From Bradyrhizobium genosp. L (GTDB taxonomy: Bacteria > Pseudomonadota > Alphaproteobacteria > Rhizobiales > Xanthobacteraceae), in the NCBI RefSeq assembly GCF_015624485.1, contig NZ_CP061378.1:6138001-6202000 (forward strand): 64,000 nucleotides of DNA, given 5' to 3'. How positions within the stretch are numbered: position 1 is the stretch's first letter; each line of letters begins with the position of its first letter. A model generated the notes under the pieces. It did not search any database, was not told the origin of the DNA, and saw only the letters and a list, made by a program, of their open reading frames with translations. Below, piece by piece: positions 53,726-62,871 of this stretch. Made by a program: the position numbers and the translations under genes.

Positions 53726-54648
53726 AGGCTCGACGCCTCCTTGCGCACGAACAATCCGTAAAGCCCCTGCGGCATGAACATGATCACGATGATCAGCGTC
53801 ATGCCGACGATTAGATTCCAGGCATCCGTGACGGTCACGGCGGCGCTGTGCAGCAGCTCCAAGAACAAGGCGCCGATGAACGCACCCGGCACGCCGCCGA
53901 TGCCGCCAAGCACGGCGATCAGCACGAGGTGACCCGACGCGGTCCAGAACGCGAAGTCAGGGACGACACGCCCGACTGCAAAACCGGCGATCGCGCCGCC
54001 AAGCCCCGCAAGCGCCGCTGAGATGACGTAAGCGATCAGCAGAACCGCCCAGACGGGAATACCCAGATATTCGAGCCGGATCTCGTTGGTGTGAACGGCC
54101 GACAGCGCATGCCCCAGCGGACTGTTCAGGTAGCGCTGGACGGCAAACCCGACGAGGACCATCAGTGTCAGACTTAGGTAAAACAGGACGCACTTGAACA
54201 TTGGCTCGGCGAACACGACGCCGAAAACGGTCGGGATCGGAACAGGCATTCCGTCGGTTCCGCCAGTGACGCCGTAGAGTTTGGTGCACAACGCGTAGAA
54301 CACCATCGAGACTGCGAGATTCAGCATCGCGAAGAAGATCGCGCGGTAACGGACAAGAAACGATCCGGCGATCACGCCAACCAGTGCGCCGGCCAGCACC
54401 GCGAGGATCAGCAGCAGCCCGAGATCATTGATACCGGCCCGCGCCAGGAACGCGATGCCATAGGCGCTGGTAGCAAAGAACATCGCATGGCCGATCGAGA
54501 TCAGCCCCGCGCGGAGCAGTACGGCGACGCCGAGCGCCGCAAAACCCTTCGCGATCGCTAGCGTCAACACGAATTGAAGCCAGGGCGCCGCCAGCGGCAG
54601 CGCCGCAAGAATGAACACCGCCGCAACGGCAACAAACGTTCGCATCAT
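53722..54648 (-). CDS. livM: ABC importer permease, LivM type
   Basis: The 308-residue integral membrane protein has about eight or nine hydrophobic helices and the LivM features GLISIGHAMFFATSAYGIA and NEIRLEYLGIPVW (the EAA-like coupling region). It overlaps both livH and livG by 4 bp. It forms the transmembrane channel with LivH. Confidence 0.92.
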   Translation of the reverse strand: MMRTFVAVAAVFILAALPLAAPWLQFVLTLAIAKGFAALGVAVLLRAGLISIGHAMFFATSAYGIAFLARAGINDLGLLLILAVLAGALVGVIAGSFLVRYRAIFFAMLNLAVSMVFYALCTKLYGVTGGTDGMPVPIPTVFGVVFAEPMFKCVLFYLSLTLMVLVGFAVQRYLNSPLGHALSAVHTNEIRLEYLGIPVWAVLLIAYVISAALAGLGGAIAGFAVGRVVPDFAFWTASGHLVLIAVLGGIGGVPGAFIGALFLELLHSAAVTVTDAWNLIVGMTLIIVIMFMPQGLYGLFVRKEASSL

Positions 54649-55544
54649 ATCCTCCGCGCCGTGACCGATCCGAACAGGCCGTACGGACGGATCACGAGAA
54701 CGACCAGCATCGCCGCATAGGGCGCAACAGCATCCAGCGACGGCGCCAGATAGATTGCGAGCACACGTGCCAGGCCGACGATCAGCGAGGCGACAGCGGC
54801 TCCCTCGATCTGTCCGAGTCCGCCGATCGCCGCGACCGCGAAGGCGAGCACCATGGTGTCGGCACCGAGCCCCGGTGCGATACCCGACGTCGGCGCCGCA
54901 AGAGCTCCGCCCAGTGCGGCAAGGAACACCCCGAGCGAGAACGCCAGGATGAAGATCCGGTTGGTGTCGATGCCGATCGACTGCGCCATCTCGCGGTCGG
55001 TCACGACGGCCGTGATCAGCCGCCCAAGTCGGGTGCGATTGATCAACAGCCGCAGGCCGACGACGACGAGAAGAGCCATGCCGATCAGGAGGATTTGATA
55101 GTTAAGATAGACGACACCACCGATGCTCGACGTACCGAGCAATCGCATCGGCGCGTCTTCGTAGAAGGACTGCACGCCGAAGATCATACGCTGGACGTCC
55201 TCGAGGATGAGGAACAACCCGAACGTGATCAGGATCTGCACCCCTTCCGACTTGCCGTAGGTCCATCGAACCAAGCTGCGCTCGATCAGCGGACCGAATA
55301 TGGCCGCGACGAACACGGCACTGAACAGCAACGCGGCGAACGACAAATACGGACTGAGCTGCCGGCTCGAGATGAACAGGCAAGCCGAGGCCGCGATATA
55401 GCCGCCGATCGAATAGAGGCTGCCATGGGCAACATTGAGGACGTGCAGGACGCTGAAGACCAGCGTCAGGCCGACCGCCGCGAAGAAGATCAACGCGGCG
55501 CTGGCCAGGCTGTCCAGCAGCAAGGGGATGATTGCATTCGACAT
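54645..55544 (-). CDS. livH: ABC importer permease, LivH type
   Basis: The 299-residue permease shows the LivH start (LASAALIFFAAVGLTLVFSV then LNVAHGSLYSIGGY) and a coupling loop VVTDREMAQSIGIDTNRI, with eight or so helices. Its stop overlaps the livM ATG. It follows the binding-protein gene by 47 bp. Confidence 0.92.
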   Translation of the reverse strand: MSNAIIPLLLDSLASAALIFFAAVGLTLVFSVLHVLNVAHGSLYSIGGYIAASACLFISSRQLSPYLSFAALLFSAVFVAAIFGPLIERSLVRWTYGKSEGVQILITFGLFLILEDVQRMIFGVQSFYEDAPMRLLGTSSIGGVVYLNYQILLIGMALLVVVGLRLLINRTRLGRLITAVVTDREMAQSIGIDTNRIFILAFSLGVFLAALGGALAAPTSGIAPGLGADTMVLAFAVAAIGGLGQIEGAAVASLIVGLARVLAIYLAPSLDAVAPYAAMLVVLVIRPYGLFGSVTARRI

Positions 55545-55591
55545 CGGCCTGCGCCTTACGTAGTTGGGGTGAAGCGAACCTGTCGTCGGGG

Positions 55592-56980
55592 TTATTTGTA
55601 GCTTCCCGGCTTCGGTAGCCCCTTCGCGAACTCGGGCTTGAGAGTCGATATCCAGGCGAGCGGATCCTGACCGGCTTGCGGCATCAGGCTATCGCCGGGG
55701 TAGCGGACCATGTCGCCGATCACGGGAAACGGCTGCGCCGGTGTCTTCACCGTGACGCCGATGATCTGGTCGACGAGGCCGTCATTGTCCGCGCGCGTCT
55801 GCATGGTGCCGGTCAGGGTCTCGACCTTGCTACCCTTCATGGCATCCGCGAGCTCGGCCCGCGTCGGCCACCGTCCGCCGTTGTTCTTCATCGCGGTCCG
55901 GTAAGCGGACTTTACGTAGATCAGCGCGTTGGCCATCTTGACGGACGGGAACACGGGGTACTCGCCGAACCGCGCCTTGTACGTCTCAGCAAACTTCACC
56001 GTCTCGGAATTGGCCTTGGCATCCGGCGACATCCACCAACCGTCACCGAGAACCCCAACGATCACGCCGTCGGGCAGCGGCACCCGTTGCAGCACAGTCT
56101 CGCCGATCGCGAGGATCACCTGGCTGGATGTGAAGAGTCCACGCGGCGTGGCCTGACGCACGAAGTTCTCGAGATCGGCGCCCCACAGATTGGAGAACAC
56201 GACATCCGGACGCGCGGTGGCGAGGCGCGAAATCTCCGTCTGGTAGTTCGGTGAGCCGAGCTTCGGATAGAGCTCGGCAACGATCTCGACGTCTGGCTTC
56301 AACGCCTTCAATGCCGCGGTAAATATCTTAGCCGCATCATGGCCGAACGCGTAATCCGGATTGATGATCGCAACTGTCTTCACGTCCGGCTTGCGATTCA
56401 GGAGGTAGATCGCGTAGGCGATGAATTCAGGCACGGTGTTGCCGTTGGGACGGAACACGTATTTGCTTTTGCCGTCCATAAGGAGCTGATGCGTGTCGCA
56501 GTTCCAGCCTACCGTCGGAACCTCGAGTTGCTCCGCGATCGGCGCCAGTGCCAGGCAGTTCGCGCTCGACAAGGCAGCGATCATCACCTGGTTCTTCGCA
56601 TCTCCCGTCAACCGGCGATATTCAGCGATCACCCCTTGCGCTCCCTGTGCCTCGTCGACGTAGGTCGCTCTGACCGGCACGCCTTCGATTCCGCCGGTCG
56701 CGTTGATCTCGTCAATCATGACGTCGGCGGCATTCTTGCCTGGCATGCCGAAGGCTGCGGCGGGACCGGACGTGAACGTGAAGATACCCAGGCCGAGCGA
56801 GCTCGGCTTTTCCTGTGCGGCGGCCGGAGTGGTCGCCATGACACCGAGGGCGAGTGCACCGGCGAGACCATCGACGACCAATCGGAGGTTGGATTGCGGC
56901 AACCTGCGATCCAGTCTGAAGAGCCGGTGAAGTGACGAAAGGCAGCGCGCGACTGCTATGGAAATGCCTTCGAAGGCCAT
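55592..56980 (-). CDS. ABC importer periplasmic binding protein, LivK type
   Basis: The 462-residue type I periplasmic binding protein has an unusually long N-terminus before a hydrophobic signal stretch (residues ~35-58, ending ATTPAAAQ). Mature motifs include GMPGKNAADVMIDEINATGG and GVIAEYRRLTGD. It captures the substrate outside. The extended N-terminus may mean the true start is internal, but the ATG at 56980 is the only ATG before the signal. Confidence 0.9.
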   Translation of the reverse strand: MAFEGISIAVARCLSSLHRLFRLDRRLPQSNLRLVVDGLAGALALGVMATTPAAAQEKPSSLGLGIFTFTSGPAAAFGMPGKNAADVMIDEINATGGIEGVPVRATYVDEAQGAQGVIAEYRRLTGDAKNQVMIAALSSANCLALAPIAEQLEVPTVGWNCDTHQLLMDGKSKYVFRPNGNTVPEFIAYAIYLLNRKPDVKTVAIINPDYAFGHDAAKIFTAALKALKPDVEIVAELYPKLGSPNYQTEISRLATARPDVVFSNLWGADLENFVRQATPRGLFTSSQVILAIGETVLQRVPLPDGVIVGVLGDGWWMSPDAKANSETVKFAETYKARFGEYPVFPSVKMANALIYVKSAYRTAMKNNGGRWPTRAELADAMKGSKVETLTGTMQTRADNDGLVDQIIGVTVKTPAQPFPVIGDMVRYPGDSLMPQAGQDPLAWISTLKPEFAKGLPKPGSYK

Positions 56981-57035
56981 CTGTCTTCTTTCCCTTGGCC
57001 GGTCAAATGACTTTGTTGGCGACAACGATCTGGGA

Positions 57036-57416
57036 TCAAACCGGATCGAAATAGTGCATTTCCAGAAGCAGGCAGCCGGTGACCGACTTGAACGGCCCAT
57101 GCGGTGCATGCGGCGGCCGGCAGGCGTAGGTGTTCGGCGGGAAGCTCTTTCCGCCCTCGCCTTTCACATCGTTGCCGACGATCAGGTCGCCCGAGACGAG
57201 ATAGACCTCTTCCCAGTATTCGTGAGAAAACGGTGCGGTCGTATAGACGCCCGGCGCGAAGCGAAGCAGCCGGGTTCGAGTCCCGTGCCGGTTCTGCTCG
57301 TCCAAGCCGCCGGCAATGATCTTCTGCTGGATGCCCGCTGGATAGCCCGCGGGCGTTTCCCAGCCGCTGGCCATGTCGAGCGTGTAGAATTCGTCGTGCG
57401 TCTTGTTGACAGGCAT
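57036..57416 (-). CDS. Cupin-domain protein
   Basis: This 126-residue single cupin has FSHEYWEEVYLVSGDLIV (motif 1 with His and Glu) and HAPHGPFKS (motif 2 with His). Such small cupins bind Fe or another metal and can act as ring-opening dioxygenases or isomerases. It sits 17 bp after the monooxygenase gene, so it probably acts on its product (inference). GGGGAG precedes the ATG. Confidence 0.85.
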   Translation of the reverse strand: MPVNKTHDEFYTLDMASGWETPAGYPAGIQQKIIAGGLDEQNRHGTRTRLLRFAPGVYTTAPFSHEYWEEVYLVSGDLIVGNDVKGEGGKSFPPNTYACRPPHAPHGPFKSVTGCLLLEMHYFDPV

Positions 57417-57433
57417 GAATTGTCTCCCCTGGA

Positions 57434-58903
57434 TCAGGCGGCTTTACGGGTGGTCGCGATGCCATTGAGGTCGTAGGAATCGAGCATGGTCTGGACCAGC
57501 CGATCGGCACCGGCCCAGTCGTAGGTACGATAGGAATGTCCCTTGGTGACGAACGTCGCGCCGGCGTAGAACATCTCGTACTGTTGGTGACGTGACCCAA
57601 ACTCGGAGCCGACAGCATCCCACGCGAGCTTGTAGAACTTCACGCGATCATGTGAGTTGGCCTTCGGCGACTGCTGGGTCTTGCCGATCAACGCGGCGAT
57701 CTCCGGGTTGCCTAAGTCGGCGACTGATGAGGGCAACATGATCATGCCGCCGCCGGCGAGCTCACGGAGCGTATTGACGATGTGCGCGTAGAGCTGCTGC
57801 GTGAGCACCTGTGCCGAATAGAGGGTGTGCCGGTCCGGGATGAAATAAGGACCAACCTGCGTACCTTTCGCCTCCATCGCCGCGACCAGCGCCTCCACCA
57901 TGCCGGTCTCGGCCGCCAGCTGGCCGAGCATCTCGCGCACCTGCGGGAACTGGGTGACGCCGTTCATTTCGGCGGTCCGATGCGCAAGACCGGCCAGGAA
58001 CTTGAGCTTCACGCTCAGGCGCACCATCGCCTGGTAGTTCTGATAGACGTGGCAAGGCGTGGCGTGAAACTGCTTCTGGCACATTTCGACGTTGCCCTCG
58101 ATGAAGACACGATCCCAGGGGACCTTGACGTCGTCGAAATAGAGAACCGAGTCGTTCTCGTCGAAGCGGCTCGACAGGGGATTGTCGAATACTGCGCCGG
58201 CGGTGTCCTCGTAGGACTTGCGCGATAGCATCTTGAGGCCCTTCGTCTTCATCGGGATCGCGAAGGACATCGCATAGCGCTCTTCGCCCGGGCGCATCGG
58301 TTGGATGGTCGTGACGAACACCTCGTCGGCCACCACGCCCCCGGTGGCGAGCATCTTGGCGCCACGGATTGTAATGCCTTCGGCGTCACGATCGACCACG
58401 CCGGCGGTGAGGAACGGATCGGCCTGCTCGGCCGCGCCCTTGGAGCGGTCGGCCTGCGGATTGATGATGACGTAGGTGAGGTAGAGATCCTTGTCGCGCG
58501 CGTAGCGGTAGTAGCTCTCGAGCGCTCCGGCGCGGGCCGGATCGTATGCTTTGAAGACGTCGAGACCCATGTAGAGGCCTGAGATACAGGACGCGACGTG
58601 ATCCGGGGCGCGGCCCATGAATCCTGCATGCAGCGATGCCCACACTTCCAGTGCCTTCCGCCGCTCGACGAGGTCGGCGTAGGACGCCGGAAGCTGCCAA
58701 ATCCGGTTGGCCCGTCCGGCATCGGTCTCGAAAGTCATGAGATCGGCGTTCTCCCTGGCGTTCGCAAAGTCGAACAGCCCGGCCATGGAGCCCGCCAGGT
58801 TGCGGAAGGCATGATGCGTTGTCACGTCGCCCACCGAGGCGCCGTTAATGTAGATGGTCCGGCCATCCTTCAGGCCTGACAAATATTCCTTTGCGCTACG
58901 CAT
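57434..58903 (-). CDS. HpaB-family FADH2-dependent monooxygenase
   Basis: The 489-residue protein matches the 4-hydroxyphenylacetate 3-monooxygenase large-component family: RSAKEYLSGLKDGRTIYING at the start, CISGLYMGLDVF, YFDDVKVPWDRVF, and a C-terminal AGATFVTKGHSYR. The family hydroxylates phenols, chlorophenols and some N-heteroaromatic acids with reduced flavin supplied by a reductase. The partner reductase lies directly upstream (20 bp). The actual substrate is unknown. Confidence 0.92.
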   Translation of the reverse strand: MRSAKEYLSGLKDGRTIYINGASVGDVTTHHAFRNLAGSMAGLFDFANARENADLMTFETDAGRANRIWQLPASYADLVERRKALEVWASLHAGFMGRAPDHVASCISGLYMGLDVFKAYDPARAGALESYYRYARDKDLYLTYVIINPQADRSKGAAEQADPFLTAGVVDRDAEGITIRGAKMLATGGVVADEVFVTTIQPMRPGEERYAMSFAIPMKTKGLKMLSRKSYEDTAGAVFDNPLSSRFDENDSVLYFDDVKVPWDRVFIEGNVEMCQKQFHATPCHVYQNYQAMVRLSVKLKFLAGLAHRTAEMNGVTQFPQVREMLGQLAAETGMVEALVAAMEAKGTQVGPYFIPDRHTLYSAQVLTQQLYAHIVNTLRELAGGGMIMLPSSVADLGNPEIAALIGKTQQSPKANSHDRVKFYKLAWDAVGSEFGSRHQQYEMFYAGATFVTKGHSYRTYDWAGADRLVQTMLDSYDLNGIATTRKAA

Positions 58904-58923
58904 CGCGTTTCTCCGGTTCGAAG

Positions 58924-59442
58924 CTAGTAGTGAATGGGAAGCGGCCAGGTCGGCACGCGCTCGGTTTCATCGACGAGATCGCGGTAACGCCCGCGAAAGA
59001 AGATCAATGGCGAGACCGGCTCACTGCGCGCAGCGTGCCTGATGACGCGGACCACGAAGATCACGTGATCGCCGCCGTCGTAGTTTCCGAACGGCGCGCA
59101 CTCGAAATGGGCCAAAGCACCGGATATCAGCGGTGCTTCCGCGTGGCCGACCGACGTCTTGACTTGATCCCACTTGTTGGAAAGCGCGCGCGCAAACTGA
59201 TCGGAGATCTGCTCCTGATCGCGGGCAAGGATGTTGACGGCGAAACCCTTGGCTTCGAGCATTGCGGGCAGGCTACGGGCCTTGCGGTCGACGCTGAACA
59301 GGACCAGCGGCGGATCGAGCGAGACGGAGTTGAACGAGCTCATGGTCATGCCGACAAGCTCGTCACCCCTGCCGCGCGCGGTCACCACCGCAACGCCGGT
59401 CGCGAACTCCCCCAGCACACGCCTGAATGCACGGTCCTCCAT
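58924..59442 (-). CDS. HpaC-like flavin reductase
   Basis: The 172-residue flavin reductase domain protein has FATGVAVVTARG, MTMSSFNSVSLDPPLVLFSV and FAVNILARDQEQIS, as in HpaC-type NAD(P)H:flavin oxidoreductases. It provides FADH2/FMNH2 to the monooxygenase downstream. It is the first gene of the minus-strand operon and lies 37 bp from the large palindrome shared with the MarR gene. Confidence 0.92.
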   Translation of the reverse strand: MEDRAFRRVLGEFATGVAVVTARGRGDELVGMTMSSFNSVSLDPPLVLFSVDRKARSLPAMLEAKGFAVNILARDQEQISDQFARALSNKWDQVKTSVGHAEAPLISGALAHFECAPFGNYDGGDHVIFVVRVIRHAARSEPVSPLIFFRGRYRDLVDETERVPTWPLPIHY

Positions 59443-59479
59443 GGGACGCCTGCCTCGCTATTCCAACCCTAATTTATAA

Positions 59480-59514
59480 TTCTCAAGTAGCTTTCTGACA
59501 AAGCTATCTGAGAA
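59480..59514. promoter_or_regulatory. Large operator-like palindrome between monooxygenase operon and MarR gene
   Basis: TTCTCAAGTAGCTTT (59480-59494) and AAAGCTATCTGAGAA (59500-59514) are inverted copies matching at 12 of 15 positions around a CTGAC centre. It is AT-rich against the GC-rich background and lies between divergent genes, next to MarR. This is the expected place for a MarR operator. Confidence 0.7.
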
Positions 59515-59595
59515 TGTCAAGCCCCTTGCTGGGCGGACGTATGCGTGCTCTTTAGGCGAACTCATAAAGCGATGATTTCGCGGGGAGAATGCCGA

Positions 59596-60219
59596 GTGAC
59601 CGATGCGCTCTTGACGGCGTCGAAACCCGACCTGCTCGATAAAGACGGAGACCGCACGCTTCGCGGCCTGCTCTACGATTATTTCGCGTTCGGCCGCTGC
59701 CTGGAAGCTGCCCGCGAAACGTTTGCGAGCTTTGTCGACCTGTCCCCGACCCAGTATCTGATCCTGATCGCGATCAAGAATTCGACAGCGGATGAACCGA
59801 TGGGCGTCAACCAAATCGCCGAACGACTGTATCTAAGCGGCGCCTTCGTCACCAACGAGATCAACAAACTGGTCTTCGACGGATTGCTCGAGAAGAGCCC
59901 TCATCCGGAAGACGGAAGGCGCGTTCAACTCACCCTCACCCAGCACGGAGTGAGCTTGTTGATCCGCCTCGCCGCCCTGCAACGACCGGTCAACGATGCG
60001 TTTTTTGGCATACTTTCTCGCGAGGAGTTCAAGCTGCTGTCCCAGCTGCTGTCTCGCCTGGCTTCCAACGCCGATAACGCGTTGAAGCTCGCCGAACATG
60101 TTCGCGCGACGCTCAAGCTTCAGGTGGATCAGCAGGCTTTCGTAGCCAGCGCGCGGATATCACGCAAGAAGCGGGGCACCACGGTTCGCGCCGTCCGACG
60201 ATCACCCTCCAGCCGATAA
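59596..60219 (+). CDS. MarR-family transcriptional regulator
   Basis: The protein (about 207 residues) has the winged helix of MarR proteins: LSPTQYLILIAIKN, MGVNQIAERLYLSGAFVTNEINKL, then wing KSPHPEDGRRVQLTL. A basic Arg/Ser-rich tail is unusual. GTG at 59596 has GGGGAG 8 bases upstream; an ATG at 59572 is an alternative. It is divergent to the monooxygenase/importer operon and would repress it until the aromatic ligand binds (inference). Confidence 0.9.
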   Translation: MTDALLTASKPDLLDKDGDRTLRGLLYDYFAFGRCLEAARETFASFVDLSPTQYLILIAIKNSTADEPMGVNQIAERLYLSGAFVTNEINKLVFDGLLEKSPHPEDGRRVQLTLTQHGVSLLIRLAALQRPVNDAFFGILSREEFKLLSQLLSRLASNADNALKLAEHVRATLKLQVDQQAFVASARISRKKRGTTVRAVRRSPSSR

Positions 60220-60303
60220 ACCGGTCGCACGAAGACGATTTGGGGACTCCTGGGCTCGAAGCCGGGATAGCTGGATAAATGAGCGTCGCCGCCGGCCTTA
60301 CCT

Positions 60304-61233
60304 TCAGGCGCGTCCGCGCGATCCTGAACCGGACGTCGCGTGTGATCCGGCATCGGCACCCGCGTGCAGCCGCTCCCGTAAAGCATCGATCAAGGCCCTC
60401 ACACGGGCAGGCATTTGCGTACGGGTCGGGAAGACCGCCCATATGCCAACTTCGAGCGGCTCGACATCGGCGAGGATGATCCGCTGCAACTCTCCGCGCT
60501 CGACTAGTTTATGCACATCCCAGTAGGTCAAATAGGCAATGCCGACGCCCGCGATGCAGGCTGCCCGCACGGCATCGACTGTGCTGGCCGACAAAGCACC
60601 GTTGACGCGGACCTGGTCCATCTCGTCGTCACGCATGAATGGCCAGGTATCCATCGCGTGCAGCTTGATGCACGGGTGCCTGACCAGGTCGCCGGTTGTC
60701 CTCGGTTCTCCAAAACGCGTGACATAGCCGGGCGACGCACAGAGGGTGAATGGGTTGTCTGCCAGCCTGGTCGCAATCATGTCGGAAGGCTTCATCACCG
60801 CTACGCGCACCGCCACATCCAGTCCTGCCGTCGCAATATCGACGACGCCGTCACTCAAGGTCAGATCGACGCGTAGTGCGGGATTGTCGGCGATCAAGTC
60901 GGCGACGACGGGGACGACAACAGAGTGCCCAATGACGTTTGGGGCCGTGATCTTCAGTACACCCGACAGGCCTGAGCCGGCGGTCGACACTGACTCGAGC
61001 GCTGAATCGCGAGCTTCAATGAGAGCAACTGCATGAGGCAAAAAGGCCTCGCCCTCATGAGTAAGCGAAAGCGAGCGCGTCGTGCGGTGAAATAGGCGCA
61101 CGTCCAACTCGGCTTCCAGGCCGGCCAGCCTCCGGCTGACCAGCATCGGCGTCGCACCGATCTGGCGCGCCGCAGCCGACAGGCTGCCGACCGACACGAT
61201 CGTCCGAAACAGCGCAATGTCTGCGAGATCCAT
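60304..61233 (-). CDS. LysR-family regulator, divergent to old yellow enzyme gene
   Basis: The 309-residue regulator has the LysR helix-turn-helix (IALFRTIVSVGSLSAAARQI, PMLVSRRLAGLEAELDVRLF) and an effector domain with GLDVAVRVAVMKPSDMIATRL. It resembles the group whose members often regulate adjacent oxidoreductases. The start at 61233 lacks a ribosome site but fixes the typical N-terminus. It faces the flavin oxidoreductase gene across an AT-rich palindrome. Confidence 0.9.
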   Translation of the reverse strand: MDLADIALFRTIVSVGSLSAAARQIGATPMLVSRRLAGLEAELDVRLFHRTTRSLSLTHEGEAFLPHAVALIEARDSALESVSTAGSGLSGVLKITAPNVIGHSVVVPVVADLIADNPALRVDLTLSDGVVDIATAGLDVAVRVAVMKPSDMIATRLADNPFTLCASPGYVTRFGEPRTTGDLVRHPCIKLHAMDTWPFMRDDEMDQVRVNGALSASTVDAVRAACIAGVGIAYLTYWDVHKLVERGELQRIILADVEPLEVGIWAVFPTRTQMPARVRALIDALRERLHAGADAGSHATSGSGSRGRA

Positions 61234-61240
61234 ATTATAA

Positions 61241-61264
61241 CGATAATCAATATAGTGCTTATCG
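61241..61264. promoter_or_regulatory. LysR-type operator candidate
   Basis: CGATAA (61241-61246) and TTATCG (61259-61264) are perfect 6-bp inverted arms with a 12-bp AT-rich centre, just upstream of the LysR start and before the oxidoreductase gene. The layout fits a LysR binding site controlling both genes. Confidence 0.5.
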
Positions 61265-61374
61265 TCCAGCCCGGCTTCTGCACGATGCCAGCAGAAGCTA
61301 AATCGACGCCAATCGAGCTAAAAACCTTCACTTTCTGGAAGAAAGCGCATTTGGCGTCAAAGGAGACCTTGGCC

Positions 61375-62478
61375 ATGGATATCGGCACTAGCGCACTTTT
61401 CGCGCCGATCGTTATAAAAGGCCATGCCGTGAAGAACCGCCTCGCTGTCGCGCCGATGACCCGCATCACGGCGACCGAGGACGGCCGGGCGACCGAAACC
61501 ATGACCCGCTACTACGAACGCTTCGCGCGGGGCGGCTTCGGAATGGTCAGCACCGATGGCACCTACACCGATCAGGCGTTCTCCCAGGGCTATGTCCACC
61601 AGCCCGGCATGACCGATCAAGCGCAGGCCAAGGCCTGGAAGCCGGTTGCCAATAGCATCCGCGCGCAGGGGGCACTCGCGATTGCTCAGTTGATGCACGC
61701 CGGCGCGATCAGCCAAGGCAATCGCTTTCGCGATGGCACAATCGGGCCGTCTGCAATTCAGCCGAAGGGCGAGCAGATGAAATTCTATCATGGCAAGGAC
61801 CGCTACGCGTTGCCGGCCGTCATTACGGAAGAGCAAATCGCCGATGCCATCACCGGCTTTGCCGACTCGGCAGCACGGGCAATCGAAGTTGCCGGATTCG
61901 ACGCCATCGAAATTCACGGCGCCAACGGCTATCTGCTTGACCAGTTCTTGACCGCCTACTCCAACCACAGAGCGGACCGTTGGGGCGGTGTCACGGAAAA
62001 CCGCGTGAGGTTAATCGTGGAAACTTTGAAGGCGGTGCGGGCCAAGGTCAGCGCCACCGTGCCAATCGGCGTCCGGATCTCGCAGGGCAAGGTGAATGAC
62101 TATAATCATAAGTGGGCGGGCGCGGAGAGCGATGCCGAAATCATCTTCGGCAGCCTCGGCGATGCCGGCGCGGACTTCATTCATGTAACCGAATTCGAGG
62201 CGTGGAGACCGGCGTTCGCCGAGGGCGGGCCGTCATTGATGCGCCTCGCCAAGCGTTATGCTCCGAAAGCAAAGATCCTCGCCAATGGCGGCCTGCACAA
62301 TATCGAGCAGGCGGTCGCTGCGCTCGACGACGGTGCCGATATCGTCACGATCGGTAGAGGAGCTCTCGCGAATCCCGACTTGCCCAGACGTCTGTCCGAA
62401 CGCAGCGCCTTGAAGGAGTTCGATCCGGCCATCCTGGGTCCTATCGCCGACATCAAGGAAACCGAACTGGCAATGTGA
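61375..62478 (+). CDS. Old yellow enzyme family NADH:flavin oxidoreductase
   Basis: The 367-residue FMN protein has PMTRITATEDGRAT, AQLMHAGAISQGNRF, EIHGANGYLLDQFL (substrate-contacting HxxN) and ANGGLHNIEQAV with a TIGRGALANPDLP FMN segment. OYEs reduce activated C=C bonds or nitro groups. AAGGAG precedes the ATG. The divergent LysR is its likely regulator; substrate unknown. Confidence 0.93.
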   Translation: MDIGTSALFAPIVIKGHAVKNRLAVAPMTRITATEDGRATETMTRYYERFARGGFGMVSTDGTYTDQAFSQGYVHQPGMTDQAQAKAWKPVANSIRAQGALAIAQLMHAGAISQGNRFRDGTIGPSAIQPKGEQMKFYHGKDRYALPAVITEEQIADAITGFADSAARAIEVAGFDAIEIHGANGYLLDQFLTAYSNHRADRWGGVTENRVRLIVETLKAVRAKVSATVPIGVRISQGKVNDYNHKWAGAESDAEIIFGSLGDAGADFIHVTEFEAWRPAFAEGGPSLMRLAKRYAPKAKILANGGLHNIEQAVAALDDGADIVTIGRGALANPDLPRRLSERSALKEFDPAILGPIADIKETELAM

Positions 62479-62560
62479 ACGAAGCCTGGTTGCGTCATCT
62501 CGCGAGCCACTGAGCCGGCAGTTTTTCCGAAGGTCGCTTCCTTAGCAGCAAGGGACGATC

Positions 62561-62830
62561 ATGCTCGGCTCAATCTCAGATGGTTCGGTGGCGCCTTCGC
62601 TCATGCTGGAAGCGTTGAGCTTGCTAGATGGACCGGAGCACCTGAGAGCTGCGGCCCATCTTCGAGATGCGATCAACGAGCTGGCGCCGCAGAAGCAGCA
62701 AGAGCGAACTTCAACGCGTGGCGTGCGTCTCAAACGCGCATCCAGGAAGCGGCTCCGCGGGTTCATCGGCTTCATACGATCGCCGACAAGCAAGGCGCCG
62801 CTCTGCGGCTCCTCATTACAAGGCAGATGA
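62561..62830 (+). CDS. Possible small protein, unknown
   Basis: This 89-residue frame starts after AAGGGACG and encodes a helical N-half (LEALSLLDGPEHLRAAAHLR) like a small conserved helical tail seen in rhizobial and sphingomonad proteins, then a basic, low-confidence C-half. It may be a remnant or a real small gene. Confidence 0.4.
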   Translation: MLGSISDGSVAPSLMLEALSLLDGPEHLRAAAHLRDAINELAPQKQQERTSTRGVRLKRASRKRLRGFIGFIRSPTSKAPLCGSSLQGR

Positions 62831-62871
62831 TGATCCACCTCCTGCACAACCCTCTTGAGAAGGAAATCACG

